26,652 bases of DNA, taken from the NCBI GenBank assembly GCA_016838945.1, contig JADLKP010000006.1, forward strand, positions 1 to 26,652, read 5' to 3'. The translations under genes and the position numbers were made by a program. Below, in pieces: positions 6,641 to 16,503 of this stretch; position 1 is the stretch's first letter; every line of letters starts with the position of its first letter. Origin of the DNA: Methanobrevibacter sp. GTDB lineage: Archaea > Methanobacteriota > Methanobacteria > Methanobacteriales > Methanobacteriaceae. Below the pieces are notes generated by a model. That model made no database searches. It was not told where the DNA came from and saw nothing but the letters and a program-made list of their open reading frames with translations.

Positions 6641-9600
6641 TAAGTTATTTTAACTGTAAATTTTCTACTGGTTGCTTTAAAGCAAGTATTTGCTGCAAAT
6701 TTGGCAACAGCGGTATATGTTCCTTTCTTAGTTAAACTTATGCTCACTGTGGCAACACCCTTTGCATTTGTGGTAGCGCTATAAGTTTTACCCTTAACTG
6801 TAAAGGTTATTTTTATTCCTTTAACTGGATTTCCATGAGCTGTCTTAAAGGTTGCACTAATCTTTTTGGTCTTAGTGCTAGCTTTGAAAGTTTTGGAACT
6901 TGCAGTTAATTTTGGAGTTTGAGGATTTACAGTGATTTTTGCAACAGCAAATGAACCTTGGTACTTATCATCTTCTAAGAAAGATATCGCAAAAGTGTAA
7001 ACTGTAGCTTTTTTGAGGTTAATCTGCAAAGAAGCAGCACCATTTGCATCTGTAGTCCTGCTATAAATATTTCCATTAAATCCTATTTTAATAGACTTAC
7101 CTGCTAACGCTTTACCAGATTTATCAACTAATTTAATATTGAAATACTTACCAATTCTTCCATCTACATTATGCACAGTTGTTGTAACCATGTCACTGTA
7201 TTTTATAACAGTACTGATTTTTGTACTAGTTTTACTTACACTTACAGGATTACCAATAGCATTTTGATTTGCTTTATTTGGTTTAGGATAACTTTTGCTA
7301 ACTGTAATTTTTGCAACTGCAAAAGATCCTAAATAATCTTTATCACCTGAGAAATAGATTGCAAAAGTATATACATCCTCTTTCTTAAGGTTTATTTGTA
7401 AGCTTGCAGCACCATTGGAAGTTATATTTCTTTCGTAAATATTTCCATTGAACCCTATTTTAATAGGAAGGCCAGGTAAAATCTTACCGTTTGCATCCAC
7501 TAATTTCACAACAAAATAGTTTCCAATTCTACCATCAGTATTAATGTTTACTGGAGCAGTATTCATATCACTATAAATGATTTTAGTTGCTATTCTTTTC
7601 TTGACTCCATTTACAGTTACAGGAACAGTGATGGTGTTAGCATTATGATTAGCATCAGGAACAGTAGTGACAATTAAAGAGTAATTGCCAGGATCAAGAC
7701 CTGAAACAGTAATCTTATTGCCGTCAACTTTAGCTGCATTAGCAAAACCAGCAATAGAAGCAGTAATGCCAGTAGCACCTTCAACAACAGCAGTTACAGT
7801 ACCAGAACTACCATACTCAAATGCAATAGCTCCACAACTTACAGTAGAATCCACTTTATTTACAATAAAATCAACATTCTTTTCATCCTCATTAAATGCA
7901 TCAGTAGCTTCAAATATTACCTTAACAGTGTAAGTTCCCGCTTCCAAACCAGAAACAAGGACTTGACCCTCTCCATTAATCACTTCTACAGTGTAGTTAC
8001 CAACAACTTGAACTTTAACAGTACCTGAGAAAGTTTCATTAGTATTAATAACAACAATTGCATCACTTCCAAAGTCAATATCCTCAACAGTAATTGTTAA
8101 GGAAGGGTCGACTTTAGGAACAACCTTTTCATTTATGGTAAATGTAGCACTAGCCCCACCAGCATTATAATTATCAGTCTCTTCAGAAACTAAATCAACA
8201 GTATACTCTCCAGGAACTAAACCTTCAGTGGATAAAGAGCCAGTACCAACACCCTTAGCAATACTGATTGTAGCTGTATTCTCACTAACAGAAACAGTCA
8301 CATCTCCAACAAAACCAGTATCCTCGGAAATACTAATAGTGATAGGATCCCCTTCATCGACAGATTCAATAGGTGCAATTACAAAGTTAGGATTAATTTT
8401 ATTTACAGTAACAGGAACCGTGATAATTTTAGCATTATGATTAGCATCAGGAACAGCAGTGACAGTCAAAGTGTAATCACCAGCATCCAAACCAGAAACG
8501 GTAATGGAGAGACCATCAACTTCAACTACCCCTTCATGACCATCAATAGCAGCAGTAATACCAGTAGCGCCAACAACAGAAGCAGTTGCAGTACCAGTAC
8601 CACCATAATCAAAACTAATAGGACCAACAGTAACTTCACAATCCACCTTATTAACAGTAACAGTAGCAGTAGCAGATACCGCATTATGGTTAGCATCAGG
8701 AACAGCAGTGACACTTAAAGTGTAAGTACCAACATCCAAACCAGAAACAGTAACTTTATATCCATCAACAGTCACATGATCTGTAGAACCATCAATAGCA
8801 GCTTCAATACCAACACCACCATCAACAACAGTAGTAACAACACCAGAATCACCATAGTCAAAAGTAACATCAGTCACTTCAACAGTTGCATCAACCCTAT
8901 TAACAGTCACAGGAACAATGATAATCACAGCATTATGATTATCATTAGGACTTGTAGTGATAGTTAAAGCATATGAACCTGCACCTAAATTAGATACAGT
9001 CACAACATTATTTTCAAATATTATCACCGCTTCAGCATGATCAACAACTGCAATATTATCAGCAGATACAGTAGCACCTTCAACAGTTAAAGTACCAGAA
9101 CCAGAACTACCATAATCAAAACTAATAGGATTACAACTTACAGATGAATCAGCCTTATTAACAACAAATGAGACAGTAGCCTCAGCCTCATTAAATACGT
9201 CAGTAGCTGCAAATATTGCTTTAGCAGTGTAAGTTCCTGCATTCAAACTAGAAACAGAGAGTGAACCTATTCCATTATTCACATTCACATCATAAGTATT
9301 TCCATCAATTTGAACTGTGACAAGACCTGAGAAGGTGTTATTAGTTCCGATAACGATTGTTTCATCTTCTCCAAATACAATATCCTCCGCAGTGATTGTT
9401 AAAGCAGGACCAACTTTAGGAACAACTTTTTCTGTAATGGTAAAAGTAGCACTAGCCCCACTGGCATTATAATTCTCAGCCTCTTCAGAAATCAAATCAA
9501 CAGTATAAACACCAGGAGCCAAACCTTCAGTAGACAAAGTACAAGTACCAACACCCTCAGCAATATGGATAGTAGCGCTATTATCACCGACAGAAACAGT

Positions 9601-12348
9601 CACATCACCAACAAAACCAGTATCTGCAGAAATACTAATAGTGATCGGGTCTCCTTCCTCGACAGACCCAATAGGAGCAATCACAAAATTAGGATTAATC
9701 CTATTAACAGTCACAGGAACACTAATAGTTTTAGCAATATGGTTAATATCAGGAATGGTTGTGACACTTAAATCATAATTACCAGCATTCAAATTGGAAA
9801 CAGTAATGGACAAACCATCAATAGCAATTACTGCATCTGCATATCCTTCAATAACAGCAGTTACACCGGTAGCACCATCAACAGTAGCAGTTACAGTACC
9901 AGAATTACCATAATCAAAAGTAATAGGATCACAACTTACAGATGAATCCGCCTTATTTACAACAAATGAGAAAGTAGCCTCAGCCTCATTAAATACGTCA
10001 GTAGCTGCAAATATTGCTTTAGCTGTGTAATTTCCTGCATCTAAACCAGAAACAGTTAGTTGACCTTCTCCATTATTCACATCTACAGTGTAATTACTTC
10101 CATCAATTTGAACTGTGACAGGACCTGAGAAGGTGCTATTAGTTCCGATAACAATGTTTGCATCATTACCATAAGAAATGTCGTCTACAGCAATTGTTAA
10201 TTCAGGACCTATTCTGTGTCTGTTTATAGTGAATTCATTTTGATAGAAATCATATTTTCTATTTAAGAAATCTGCATGATTAAATTCAACCCAAACATGA
10301 GTGTCTTCGTCTAAAACACCTAAATCTATATCTACTTGTCCTTGACCAATAATTTCATCCAAAGGTTTAACTAAAAAGATTTCATCGTCTTTTAATACCA
10401 AACATTGGCCTAACCATCTTCCTTCATCATAATCCTCATCATCTACATCTACAATTTCAGAATAATTGATGTTGACTATCATATAATATTCGTCCCAGTT
10501 TCCATCAGGAATATTCACATGAAGGAAAGTGTGTTCTTCTTCTTCAGCAAAAAGATCAATATCGAAATCCATGTCCCCTTTTTGTTTTAAAACTGTGAAA
10601 TCATTTCTTCCGATTTCTCTTAAATCTTCTTCATCATCTAATAAATAAACCACAATGGAATATTCGCCTTCATCTAAAAAGTGATATTCATTAAGAACAA
10701 TGCTATCAAGACCTTTATGAATTTCTTCACCTTCATCGCCATCAACTTGGATATGTGCATTTCCATCTTCCCATATGTAAACTGTACTATTAAATGCTAA
10801 TATATCATTGATATAGACTATGACATTATTATAAGTCCTATGGGTGTTTGGATCCCATAAATTTTCTCCAAATAGTAATTCTATTAGGAATGGAATATTA
10901 TTCCTGTATTTGACTTCTTTAGTTATGTAAGCTTTTGCATCGTCAGGATCGATTTCATCACCAGGATGGAGAATTACCTCCCCCTCACCTACTTCAATTT
11001 TAATTTCTGTTGAAAAATATATGTCCTCATCAGTTTCGCTGAAATATTCAACTGTAAACCTGTCTCCAGTATGAACCCCATCAAGATTCACATCTTTTAA
11101 GACTATTTCATAAATGGAACGTTCTTCCTCATCTTCACCCCAATCAGCAGCAGAAACACTCTTATCCACTAATGTTAAATCATCATTAAATATTGTAAAT
11201 CTGCCATTATCATAAGGAAAATCTAAAGCAATACCTACAAATAAGGCATCCTCATCATATTCTTCACTAGCAGAATCTGTAATAATTGGGTCTTCATTGA
11301 AATAGAATGGATTTTCTTCTGGGCCCTCATCATCTTCCACAAAATCCAATAATATATAATCGTCATAAACATTTATCTTAAACTCACCTGAATAAGTAGA
11401 TTCTGAATCTTCATCCATAAAAAATTCAAGATAAAAATGATCACCATCTTGAACATTTTCAAAATTCACATCTTTTATTAATACTTCGTAACGATATATC
11501 CCATCATCTATCTGAATCCAATCATCCAGTGAAATATGAACATCAAATAAAAGCCCTCCATCACCATCCATGACTAATCTTCCAGCAACCGGTTCAGCCA
11601 ATTCCATACCCATAAAGAAAATATTAGGCTCATAACCTTCCTTTTCAGGGTCTATAGTAATTGGGCGAACATTTGGATGGAATGGACATTCATCCTCTTC
11701 ATCATCACTGTTTTCATCTATGAATCTAATATATGAATCAGTTATTTCAATTGTTCTAGAAGTGGAATACTCATCAACCTTTCTGCCATCAGCGCCAAAG
11801 AAAAGGAAATTTACATTATCCCCATCATTGACGTCTGTTAGATCTAAATCCCTTAAATATACATGAGCTTTAAGATTACCATTTTCATCAATATGCCATG
11901 GCCCTTCACCGGCAGCTTCAACATCAAGTCTAGCAATCTCCACATCATCATCAGTAAAGATGTCCAAATGACCATCTTCTGTATCTGGCGGTAAAATAAT
12001 TCCAGCAACAATTGCCTCATCATCATAATCGTCATCATCAGTATCAGTGATGATTCTCTCATCATTTACAAATGTATAATAAGGATTATTCTCATCTTCA
12101 TCATCACCTTCACCTAAAATGATTTCATCATCGACGGACTGGCTGGAATCATCCTCATCATTGGCCGAATCCAAATCAACCACAGGAGCCCCCTCATCAC
12201 TAACTGCCACCGTATCTTCAGATATGACATCATCAGACACACTTATTGAAGTATCCTCCGATGCTACATCTTCCGATGCACTAACAGCACCAATTAATAA
12301 AATTGCCAGCAAAATCAAGCTAAGCAAAAAAATCTTTTTATTTTTCAT
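6640..12348 (-). CDS. Secreted adhesin-like protein with acidic repeats and Ig-like modules
   Basis: A 1902-residue surface protein. Residues 1-24 are a signal peptide (KNKK, hydrophobic core, cleavage likely AVSA|SE). Residues 25-90 are Ser/Asp/Glu-rich. Residues about 92-462 hold three diverged, very acidic repeats of 115-130 residues, each with (I/V)ITD, a VGI-type strand, LKDVN(L/F) and GD..(V/Y)E(Y/F)F. About 470-713 looks like further beta domains without clear repeats. From about 714 come Ig-like modules in the order A-B-C-A-B-B-B-C-A-B: A carries TNxTFSGxVxVQ and AxDVFNEAEA, B carries FDYGxSGTxT and VPDANHNA, C carries NPNFVIAPI and ATFTI. They are followed by two D modules (IATKIIYSDM / ISTVIKYSDM, with KIGFNGNIY) at about 1580-1800 and a Lys/Thr-rich E domain (1811-1902) resembling Big_1-type C-termini of methanogen adhesin-like proteins, thought to hold the cell wall. 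No C-terminal TM or sorting motif is seen. Role: probably attachment; ligand unknown. Confidence 0.88.
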   Translation of the reverse strand: MKNKKIFLLSLILLAILLIGAVSASEDVASEDTSISVSDDVISEDTVAVSDEGAPVVDLDSANDEDDSSQSVDDEIILGEGDDEDENNPYYTFVNDERIITDTDDDDYDDEAIVAGIILPPDTEDGHLDIFTDDDVEIARLDVEAAGEGPWHIDENGNLKAHVYLRDLDLTDVNDGDNVNFLFFGADGRKVDEYSTSRTIEITDSYIRFIDENSDDEEDECPFHPNVRPITIDPEKEGYEPNIFFMGMELAEPVAGRLVMDGDGGLLFDVHISLDDWIQIDDGIYRYEVLIKDVNFENVQDGDHFYLEFFMDEDSESTYSGEFKINVYDDYILLDFVEDDEGPEENPFYFNEDPIITDSASEEYDEDALFVGIALDFPYDNGRFTIFNDDLTLVDKSVSAADWGEDEEERSIYEIVLKDVNLDGVHTGDRFTVEYFSETDEDIYFSTEIKIEVGEGEVILHPGDEIDPDDAKAYITKEVKYRNNIPFLIELLFGENLWDPNTHRTYNNVIVYINDILAFNSTVYIWEDGNAHIQVDGDEGEEIHKGLDSIVLNEYHFLDEGEYSIVVYLLDDEEDLREIGRNDFTVLKQKGDMDFDIDLFAEEEEHTFLHVNIPDGNWDEYYMIVNINYSEIVDVDDEDYDEGRWLGQCLVLKDDEIFLVKPLDEIIGQGQVDIDLGVLDEDTHVWVEFNHADFLNRKYDFYQNEFTINRHRIGPELTIAVDDISYGNDANIVIGTNSTFSGPVTVQIDGSNYTVDVNNGEGQLTVSGLDAGNYTAKAIFAATDVFNEAEATFSFVVNKADSSVSCDPITFDYGNSGTVTATVDGATGVTAVIEGYADAVIAIDGLSITVSNLNAGNYDLSVTTIPDINHIAKTISVPVTVNRINPNFVIAPIGSVEEGDPITISISADTGFVGDVTVSVGDNSATIHIAEGVGTCTLSTEGLAPGVYTVDLISEEAENYNASGASATFTITEKVVPKVGPALTITAEDIVFGEDETIVIGTNNTFSGLVTVQIDGNTYDVNVNNGIGSLSVSSLNAGTYTAKAIFAATDVFNEAEATVSFVVNKADSSVSCNPISFDYGSSGSGTLTVEGATVSADNIAVVDHAEAVIIFENNVVTVSNLGAGSYALTITTSPNDNHNAVIIIVPVTVNRVDATVEVTDVTFDYGDSGVVTTVVDGGVGIEAAIDGSTDHVTVDGYKVTVSGLDVGTYTLSVTAVPDANHNAVSATATVTVNKVDCEVTVGPISFDYGGTGTATASVVGATGITAAIDGHEGVVEVDGLSITVSGLDAGDYTLTVTAVPDANHNAKIITVPVTVNKINPNFVIAPIESVDEGDPITISISEDTGFVGDVTVSVSENTATISIAKGVGTGSLSTEGLVPGEYTVDLVSEETDNYNAGGASATFTINEKVVPKVDPSLTITVEDIDFGSDAIVVINTNETFSGTVKVQVVGNYTVEVINGEGQVLVSGLEAGTYTVKVIFEATDAFNEDEKNVDFIVNKVDSTVSCGAIAFEYGSSGTVTAVVEGATGITASIAGFANAAKVDGNKITVSGLDPGNYSLIVTTVPDANHNANTITVPVTVNGVKKRIATKIIYSDMNTAPVNINTDGRIGNYFVVKLVDANGKILPGLPIKIGFNGNIYERNITSNGAASLQINLKKEDVYTFAIYFSGDKDYLGSFAVAKITVSKSYPKPNKANQNAIGNPVSVSKTSTKISTVIKYSDMVTTTVHNVDGRIGKYFNIKLVDKSGKALAGKSIKIGFNGNIYSRTTDANGAASLQINLKKATVYTFAISFLEDDKYQGSFAVAKITVNPQTPKLTASSKTFKASTKTKKISATFKTAHGNPVKGIKITFTVKGKTYSATTNAKGVATVSISLTKKGTYTAVAKFAANTCFKATSRKFTVKIT

Positions 12349-12420
12349 AGTTTAACCTCATTTTCCTCAAAAGCAATATTAAATCAGTTAACCAACTTAA
12401 ATAATATTGACATAATATAA

Positions 12421-12447
12421 AATCTATCGGCCATACATATATAGATT
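12421..12447 (-). promoter_or_regulatory. Adhesin promoter: TATA box within an inverted repeat
   Basis: On the - strand CTATATATG (12444-12436) is a strong archaeal TATA box about 90 bp before the adhesin ATG, giving a leader of about 60 nt with a GAGGTT ribosome-binding element near 12355-12360. A 7-bp inverted repeat, AATCTAT (12421-12427) and ATAGATT (12441-12447), brackets and partly overlaps the TATA box and could be an operator. Confidence 0.5.
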
Positions 12448-12588
12448 CCTATTTAATTTTGAAAAAAAATTCAGATTATAAGAAAAAAATTTTACTTATA
12501 TATAACATGAGATATAAAAAATGCATAATTTTTAAAAAAAGTTAAAAAAAATTGAATAATTAAATTTGTATTTGAGTAAAAAGAATCA

Positions 12589-12606
12589 GGTCTCAATTGC
12601 AAGACC
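12589..12606 (-). terminator. Candidate terminator hairpin after the GT4 gene
   Basis: GGTCT and AGACC arms enclose an 8-nt loop, 15 bp past the stop codon at 12622-12624; a T-rich stretch follows on the - strand. The stem is short, but GC-rich for this genome. Confidence 0.45.
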
Positions 12607-12621
12607 GAAAAATAGAACAGT

Positions 12622-13797
12622 TTATAAAAATCTATTATAAATATCTAAGATTTGTTTATTGATTATGTCCCAATTATACTTATGTTCAATTAATTCCTTT
12701 CCATTTTCACCATAAGTTCTAGACAAATCCTCATCAAACAATAGCTCTTCAATAGCTATTCTCAATGAATCCTTATCATCCTCACAGGCAATACCGCAAT
12801 TTCCATCAACCCAATCATGAATATGATTGTTTTTAGTCAATACCAATGGCTTGGAACATGCCATCGCCTCAAGACCACTTGTTGTAAATGATTCATATTT
12901 TGAAGGCATTACAAATAAATCACAATCAACCAATGCCTCTTGCTTTTCTTCCTTATACAATGGACCAGTAACTATTACCTTTTCTTCAAGAGAATAATTT
13001 TTGATTTTCTCTTCCAATTCATCCAAATATCCATCATCAGGACCAACAATAGCTAATTTAATCTTTTCATTTTCATTCATATGAATCAAATCATTGAATG
13101 AATCAATCAACAAATCAAGTCCCTTGATTTCATGAATTCTGCCTACAAAAAGAATTAGCTTATCATCATCATTAATATTGAATTTAGAGCGAAAACTGCC
13201 ATAATCCGGAAGATTTTCATATTCTTCAAGATTGATTCCAAGTGGAACAATCTCAATCTTTTCCTCATCAACACCCATCTTCAAATATTGCTCCTTTTCA
13301 ACTTCAGTGAGAGCGAAAACACATGCTGCATTATGAAGAATCCTGAATCCGAACACCTTGTCAAAGAGGTTTTTCAATCCTTCCTTCTGGAAGAAAGGAA
13401 GTACTGATCCATGAGCCTGCACAATGTATGGAATATTGTTTTTCCTTGCAAAATGGCTTGCAATTATAGCCAATGTTTGCCTATGCTCATGAATGTGAAC
13501 AATCTCATAATCCTTGATTTCCTTTCTGATTCTAAAAGGAGCAGACAAAGGAGTATCCAACATTGTAGCCATTTTAAATCTGTTGGATAAGTTCTTAAAA
13601 TAATCAATCCTGATGCCATCAACATCAACATCATATCGACCATCAGGGAATTTCAATCTTTCCTTACATGAATCTGTGCTTAAGACTTTCACATCATTGT
13701 CTTCTCTCTGTTTAGAGGCAATCTGATAACTTGCATTAACCACTCCTCCAGCAGATAAACAAGGAATAAAGAAATGTGCTACATGTAAAATCTTCAT
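12622..13797 (-). CDS. GT4-family glycosyltransferase
   Basis: A GT-B enzyme of 391 residues with the retaining GT4 pattern: an N-terminal Rossmann segment beginning MKILHVAHFF and a Gly-Gly acceptor loop (LSAGGVV); the inter-domain IVQAHGSVLPFF; and a donor domain with LILFVGRIHEIKGLDLLIDSF, YKEEKQEALVDCDLFVMPS and the ExxxxxxxE motif ESFTTSGLE. A GTG at 13806 is in frame, but ATG at 13797 is preferred: it has a perfect GGTGA element at 13803-13807 (- strand), which the GTG start would bury in coding sequence. The upstream gene's stop lies only 10 bp before this ATG, so the two genes are coupled. It probably adds a hexose to a lipid- or polyprenol-linked glycan. Donor and acceptor are not readable. 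Confidence 0.88.
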   Translation of the reverse strand: MKILHVAHFFIPCLSAGGVVNASYQIASKQREDNDVKVLSTDSCKERLKFPDGRYDVDVDGIRIDYFKNLSNRFKMATMLDTPLSAPFRIRKEIKDYEIVHIHEHRQTLAIIASHFARKNNIPYIVQAHGSVLPFFQKEGLKNLFDKVFGFRILHNAACVFALTEVEKEQYLKMGVDEEKIEIVPLGINLEEYENLPDYGSFRSKFNINDDDKLILFVGRIHEIKGLDLLIDSFNDLIHMNENEKIKLAIVGPDDGYLDELEEKIKNYSLEEKVIVTGPLYKEEKQEALVDCDLFVMPSKYESFTTSGLEAMACSKPLVLTKNNHIHDWVDGNCGIACEDDKDSLRIAIEELLFDEDLSRTYGENGKELIEHKYNWDIINKQILDIYNRFL

Positions 13798-13807
13798 AAA
13801 ATTCACC

Positions 13808-15562
13808 TTAACTAATCCTCTTAAATAAGTACAAACCGTTTTCCTGATGGATCATGGTATAATTCTCTAATTTAAAGTTATCATCTGAAATGTAATAAGT
13901 GATATTGCTTGCTTCAAGATAATCCAATTGGTCATCAGTGAGTGCAATGGTATTGGTCTTCAAGAACCAATTCAAAGACCTCTGATGGAATACTGCAACA
14001 TCTTTAGATGCATAATCCGAATCATAATCAATCAAGTAATCTGCAATCACCTTGTTCTTGTTGAAATCCTCATTGTAATGAACAGTAGCTGGGAAAGACA
14101 AGGCTGAGAATATGCAGAATACAATCAGGATAATCAGAACAAGATTTAAAATGTTTTTGCTCTTGAATTCCAACTTATGTTCCTTAGACCAGTCCAAAAT
14201 GCAGTTTATAGCATATATTGCAAAATAGATGAAGGCAGGGAATACTGTTATAATATATCTGTTTACTTTAATGTTCAGGAAAGTGAAGAAAATGAAGTAA
14301 ACCAAAAACCATGCCAACATAAGGATATTCAATGAATAATCCTCTCTGTCAAAACCATTTTTCTTCAATAATGCAAATAGTATTACAAAATCAACCAACA
14401 GAATTGTTAGGGTTATTAATGAATTTATCTTAAAGCTTAAGATGGATACAATCAATAATAGAACAAATAATATCCATGCAAATGATTTGAAGTGCTTATT
14501 TGAATATTTGCTTGATCTATCCATCTCACCATTCTTAATTTTGATTTTATGCTTTTGATTGAACAGGCTATAAATAAACATCATTATTCCTAAGGCAAAG
14601 AGCCCTATCAAAATATAAGAAACAAAATTTGAGTCATTCAATACTGGAATAACATCATCAAAGATTACATAATCTGAAAACAGGAAGTTAGGGAAATCAT
14701 GAAGATAGAAAAATGTGTCAGTTGTATATGCATTGTCTATCACCTCTCCCTTAGAACCTGATGCAAATGTAGAGCTTTGAGTTAAAAAGGACAAATGGGA
14801 ACCAAAGGATAGAATCAAAGCGGAAAATATCATGATCAATACAACAGCCAAAGCAAAGGATTTTATTATATTCTTGAATTCATTGCTTTTCAAAAAAGAT
14901 TTGACCTTACCCAATAATCCTCCCCTATCATTGAACAATAAATCGAAATTTGTGAAAAAGTCATGATATGAAAGGAAATACAACAAAATCAAAGGTATTA
15001 AGAATAATGCAGTATAACGTGTGAAAATGGCTAAAACCAATAATGGAATAGCTAAAATATAATATTTTGAATCCTTGTCAATAGCTAAAACTGTAAAAAG
15101 CATTGCCCATATTGATAAGCTAACTGCAGGTATGTCCAATGTTCCATTAGCCCACCAAAGCAAGTTTAAAGAGAAAGCTCCAAAAAGAAAAGCACCACAT
15201 AGGCTCAAAAGTGAACTGAATCTGTTCTTTAAAAATACATAAATCCCAATATTGCCTAAGATGCAAAAGATGCCTGTAACGACATAAAGGGAAGTTTCGG
15301 ATAAGAATCCCAATCTGAATAGAAGGGATGTTAAAAAACAGATTAGCGGAGACAAATACAAATATACATTGCTTGACTTGAAACCTGCAAAAGTGAGGGA
15401 ATTGGTCAAATATACGAAAACGTCTGAACAGTAGATTCCAAGATCCAGATTATGACCTATGAGAACATATGTGACGAGAATGCTGAAAACTGTTAAAATC
15501 AGCAAATAAGAAAAATCATTTCTAGAGAGATTTAAATCTTCAAAAATATTTTTTAAAACCAT
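13808..15562 (-). CDS. GT-C integral membrane glycosyltransferase (ArnT/PMT-like)
   Basis: A 584-residue protein with about 11-13 predicted TM helices, first helix at about residues 17-36. An extracytoplasmic loop follows (IGHNLDLGIYCSDVFVYL) whose Asp fits the catalytic first-loop acid of GT39/GT83 enzymes. Further helices include LLWWANGTLDIPAVSLSIWA (aromatic plus Asp, typical of this class) and the FTRYTALFLIPLILLYFL segment. The C-terminal 90 residues form a small soluble domain (DYDSDYASKDVAVFHQRSLNW). Family members transfer mannose or another sugar from a polyprenyl phosphate to proteins or lipids on the outer face of the membrane. The GT4 gene follows immediately, so the pair may act on the same glycan, one on each side of the membrane. 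Substrate unknown; it could be an S-layer-like or adhesin O-glycosyltransferase. Confidence 0.75.
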   Translation of the reverse strand: MVLKNIFEDLNLSRNDFSYLLILTVFSILVTYVLIGHNLDLGIYCSDVFVYLTNSLTFAGFKSSNVYLYLSPLICFLTSLLFRLGFLSETSLYVVTGIFCILGNIGIYVFLKNRFSSLLSLCGAFLFGAFSLNLLWWANGTLDIPAVSLSIWAMLFTVLAIDKDSKYYILAIPLLVLAIFTRYTALFLIPLILLYFLSYHDFFTNFDLLFNDRGGLLGKVKSFLKSNEFKNIIKSFALAVVLIMIFSALILSFGSHLSFLTQSSTFASGSKGEVIDNAYTTDTFFYLHDFPNFLFSDYVIFDDVIPVLNDSNFVSYILIGLFALGIMMFIYSLFNQKHKIKIKNGEMDRSSKYSNKHFKSFAWILFVLLLIVSILSFKINSLITLTILLVDFVILFALLKKNGFDREDYSLNILMLAWFLVYFIFFTFLNIKVNRYIITVFPAFIYFAIYAINCILDWSKEHKLEFKSKNILNLVLIILIVFCIFSALSFPATVHYNEDFNKNKVIADYLIDYDSDYASKDVAVFHQRSLNWFLKTNTIALTDDQLDYLEASNITYYISDDNFKLENYTMIHQENGLYLFKRIS

Positions 15563-15627
15563 TTTAACACTTTTCCATCATTATCTCTTGGATTGCACTT
15601 TTTCTTTTTCTTTTAAAGTGACCAATA

Positions 15628-16503
15628 TCATAAAATAAAATTAAAAACATCAAAGGACCCTACAACAAAAGCAAGGAAACTGATCAACATAGCTATCTTA
15701 AGATTCTTGGAAACCTTTGCACATGTTTCCTCTGGAGGATTTAATTTCAAGCTGTATGCACTGTATAGGAATATGATTATCGGCACAATCATGATAATCA
15801 TATATGAAACATTAAAGATCTTGAAGATATAAAGGACAGGACACATCAATGTAGTTACAACAATTAAGATTATGGAAACGATTGATGGTATTTTCTTACC
15901 ATAAAGAATAGGAAATGTTCTTGCTCCTTCCAATTTATCCCCTTCAATGTCTTCCATATCCTTCACTATTTCACGAGCCAAAGTCATGAACATAGCAAAT
16001 AATCCCAAATAAATGGATATGAATAAAATCTTCAATGAGTTTGTAGCACAAGCAATTACAGTTCCCGCAATCACAAAACAGAAACCTGTTAGAGTTGCAA
16101 CGGTAAGGTTTCCAACTAAAGGCATTGCCTTTAGGTTTCTTGCATATAGATACATTATGATCACTGCAGGAATAACTATTACAGAAGGCCAAATGGAATT
16201 AACCATATAACTGCAAACAAAACTTAATGCAATACCTATTGCAAATAAGAGATAGGAATATTTTCTTGCATTTTCTAAACTTATTCTTCCAGATGGAATT
16301 GGACGATTAGGCTTGTTGATTTCATCTATCTTTACATCAAAAACATCATTGATTGTATTTCCAGCACCTGTACATACAAAAACAATCAATGCACAGATAA
16401 TTATAGGCAAATCATAATAATGACCAACAAACATCACCAATATTACGGCAATAGCCGCCATAACCGCATTTCCTGGACGAATTATTTCCAAATAAGCATT
16501 CAT
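15628..16503 (-). CDS. Digeranylgeranylglyceryl phosphate synthase (UbiA family)
   Basis: A 291-residue membrane prenyltransferase with about 8-9 helices. The two Mg-prenyl-diphosphate sites are intact: NDVFDVKID at 52-60 and DMEDIEGD at 182-189. The usual UbiA start ((M)NAYLEIIRPGNAVMA) and NKPNRPIPSG after site 1 match archaeal DGGGP synthase (EC 2.5.1.42), which adds the second geranylgeranyl chain to GGGP to make the diether lipid core. Length fits the family. The AGAGGGAT ribosome-binding site just upstream of the ATG is strong. It is 65 bp upstream of the GT-C gene on the same strand and may be co-transcribed with it. Other UbiA enzymes, such as quinone or chlorophyll types, are unlikely in a methanogen. 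Confidence 0.9.
   Translation of the reverse strand: MNAYLEIIRPGNAVMAAIAVILVMFVGHYYDLPIIICALIVFVCTGAGNTINDVFDVKIDEINKPNRPIPSGRISLENARKYSYLLFAIGIALSFVCSYMVNSIWPSVIVIPAVIIMYLYARNLKAMPLVGNLTVATLTGFCFVIAGTVIACATNSLKILFISIYLGLFAMFMTLAREIVKDMEDIEGDKLEGARTFPILYGKKIPSIVSIILIVVTTLMCPVLYIFKIFNVSYMIIMIVPIIIFLYSAYSLKLNPPEETCAKVSKNLKIAMLISFLAFVVGSFDVFNFIL

Noticed and set aside
8437..9771. Several + strand ORFs rich in Asn/Ser/Thr inside the adhesin gene
   Set aside because: They are mirror readings of the Thr/Val-rich modules on the - strand, recur once per module, and have no independent start signals.
13798..13806. GTG start at 13806 for the GT4 gene
   Set aside because: The ATG at 13797 has a perfect GGTGA at the right distance, and the protein then starts with the usual MKILHVAHFF; the GTG would use the ribosome-binding site as codons.
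15596..15620. CACTTT / AAAGTG inverted repeat after the DGGGP synthase gene
   Set aside because: 6-bp arms around a 13-nt loop make a weak fold in this AT-rich sequence, and the next gene on the strand may be co-transcribed; not called a terminator.
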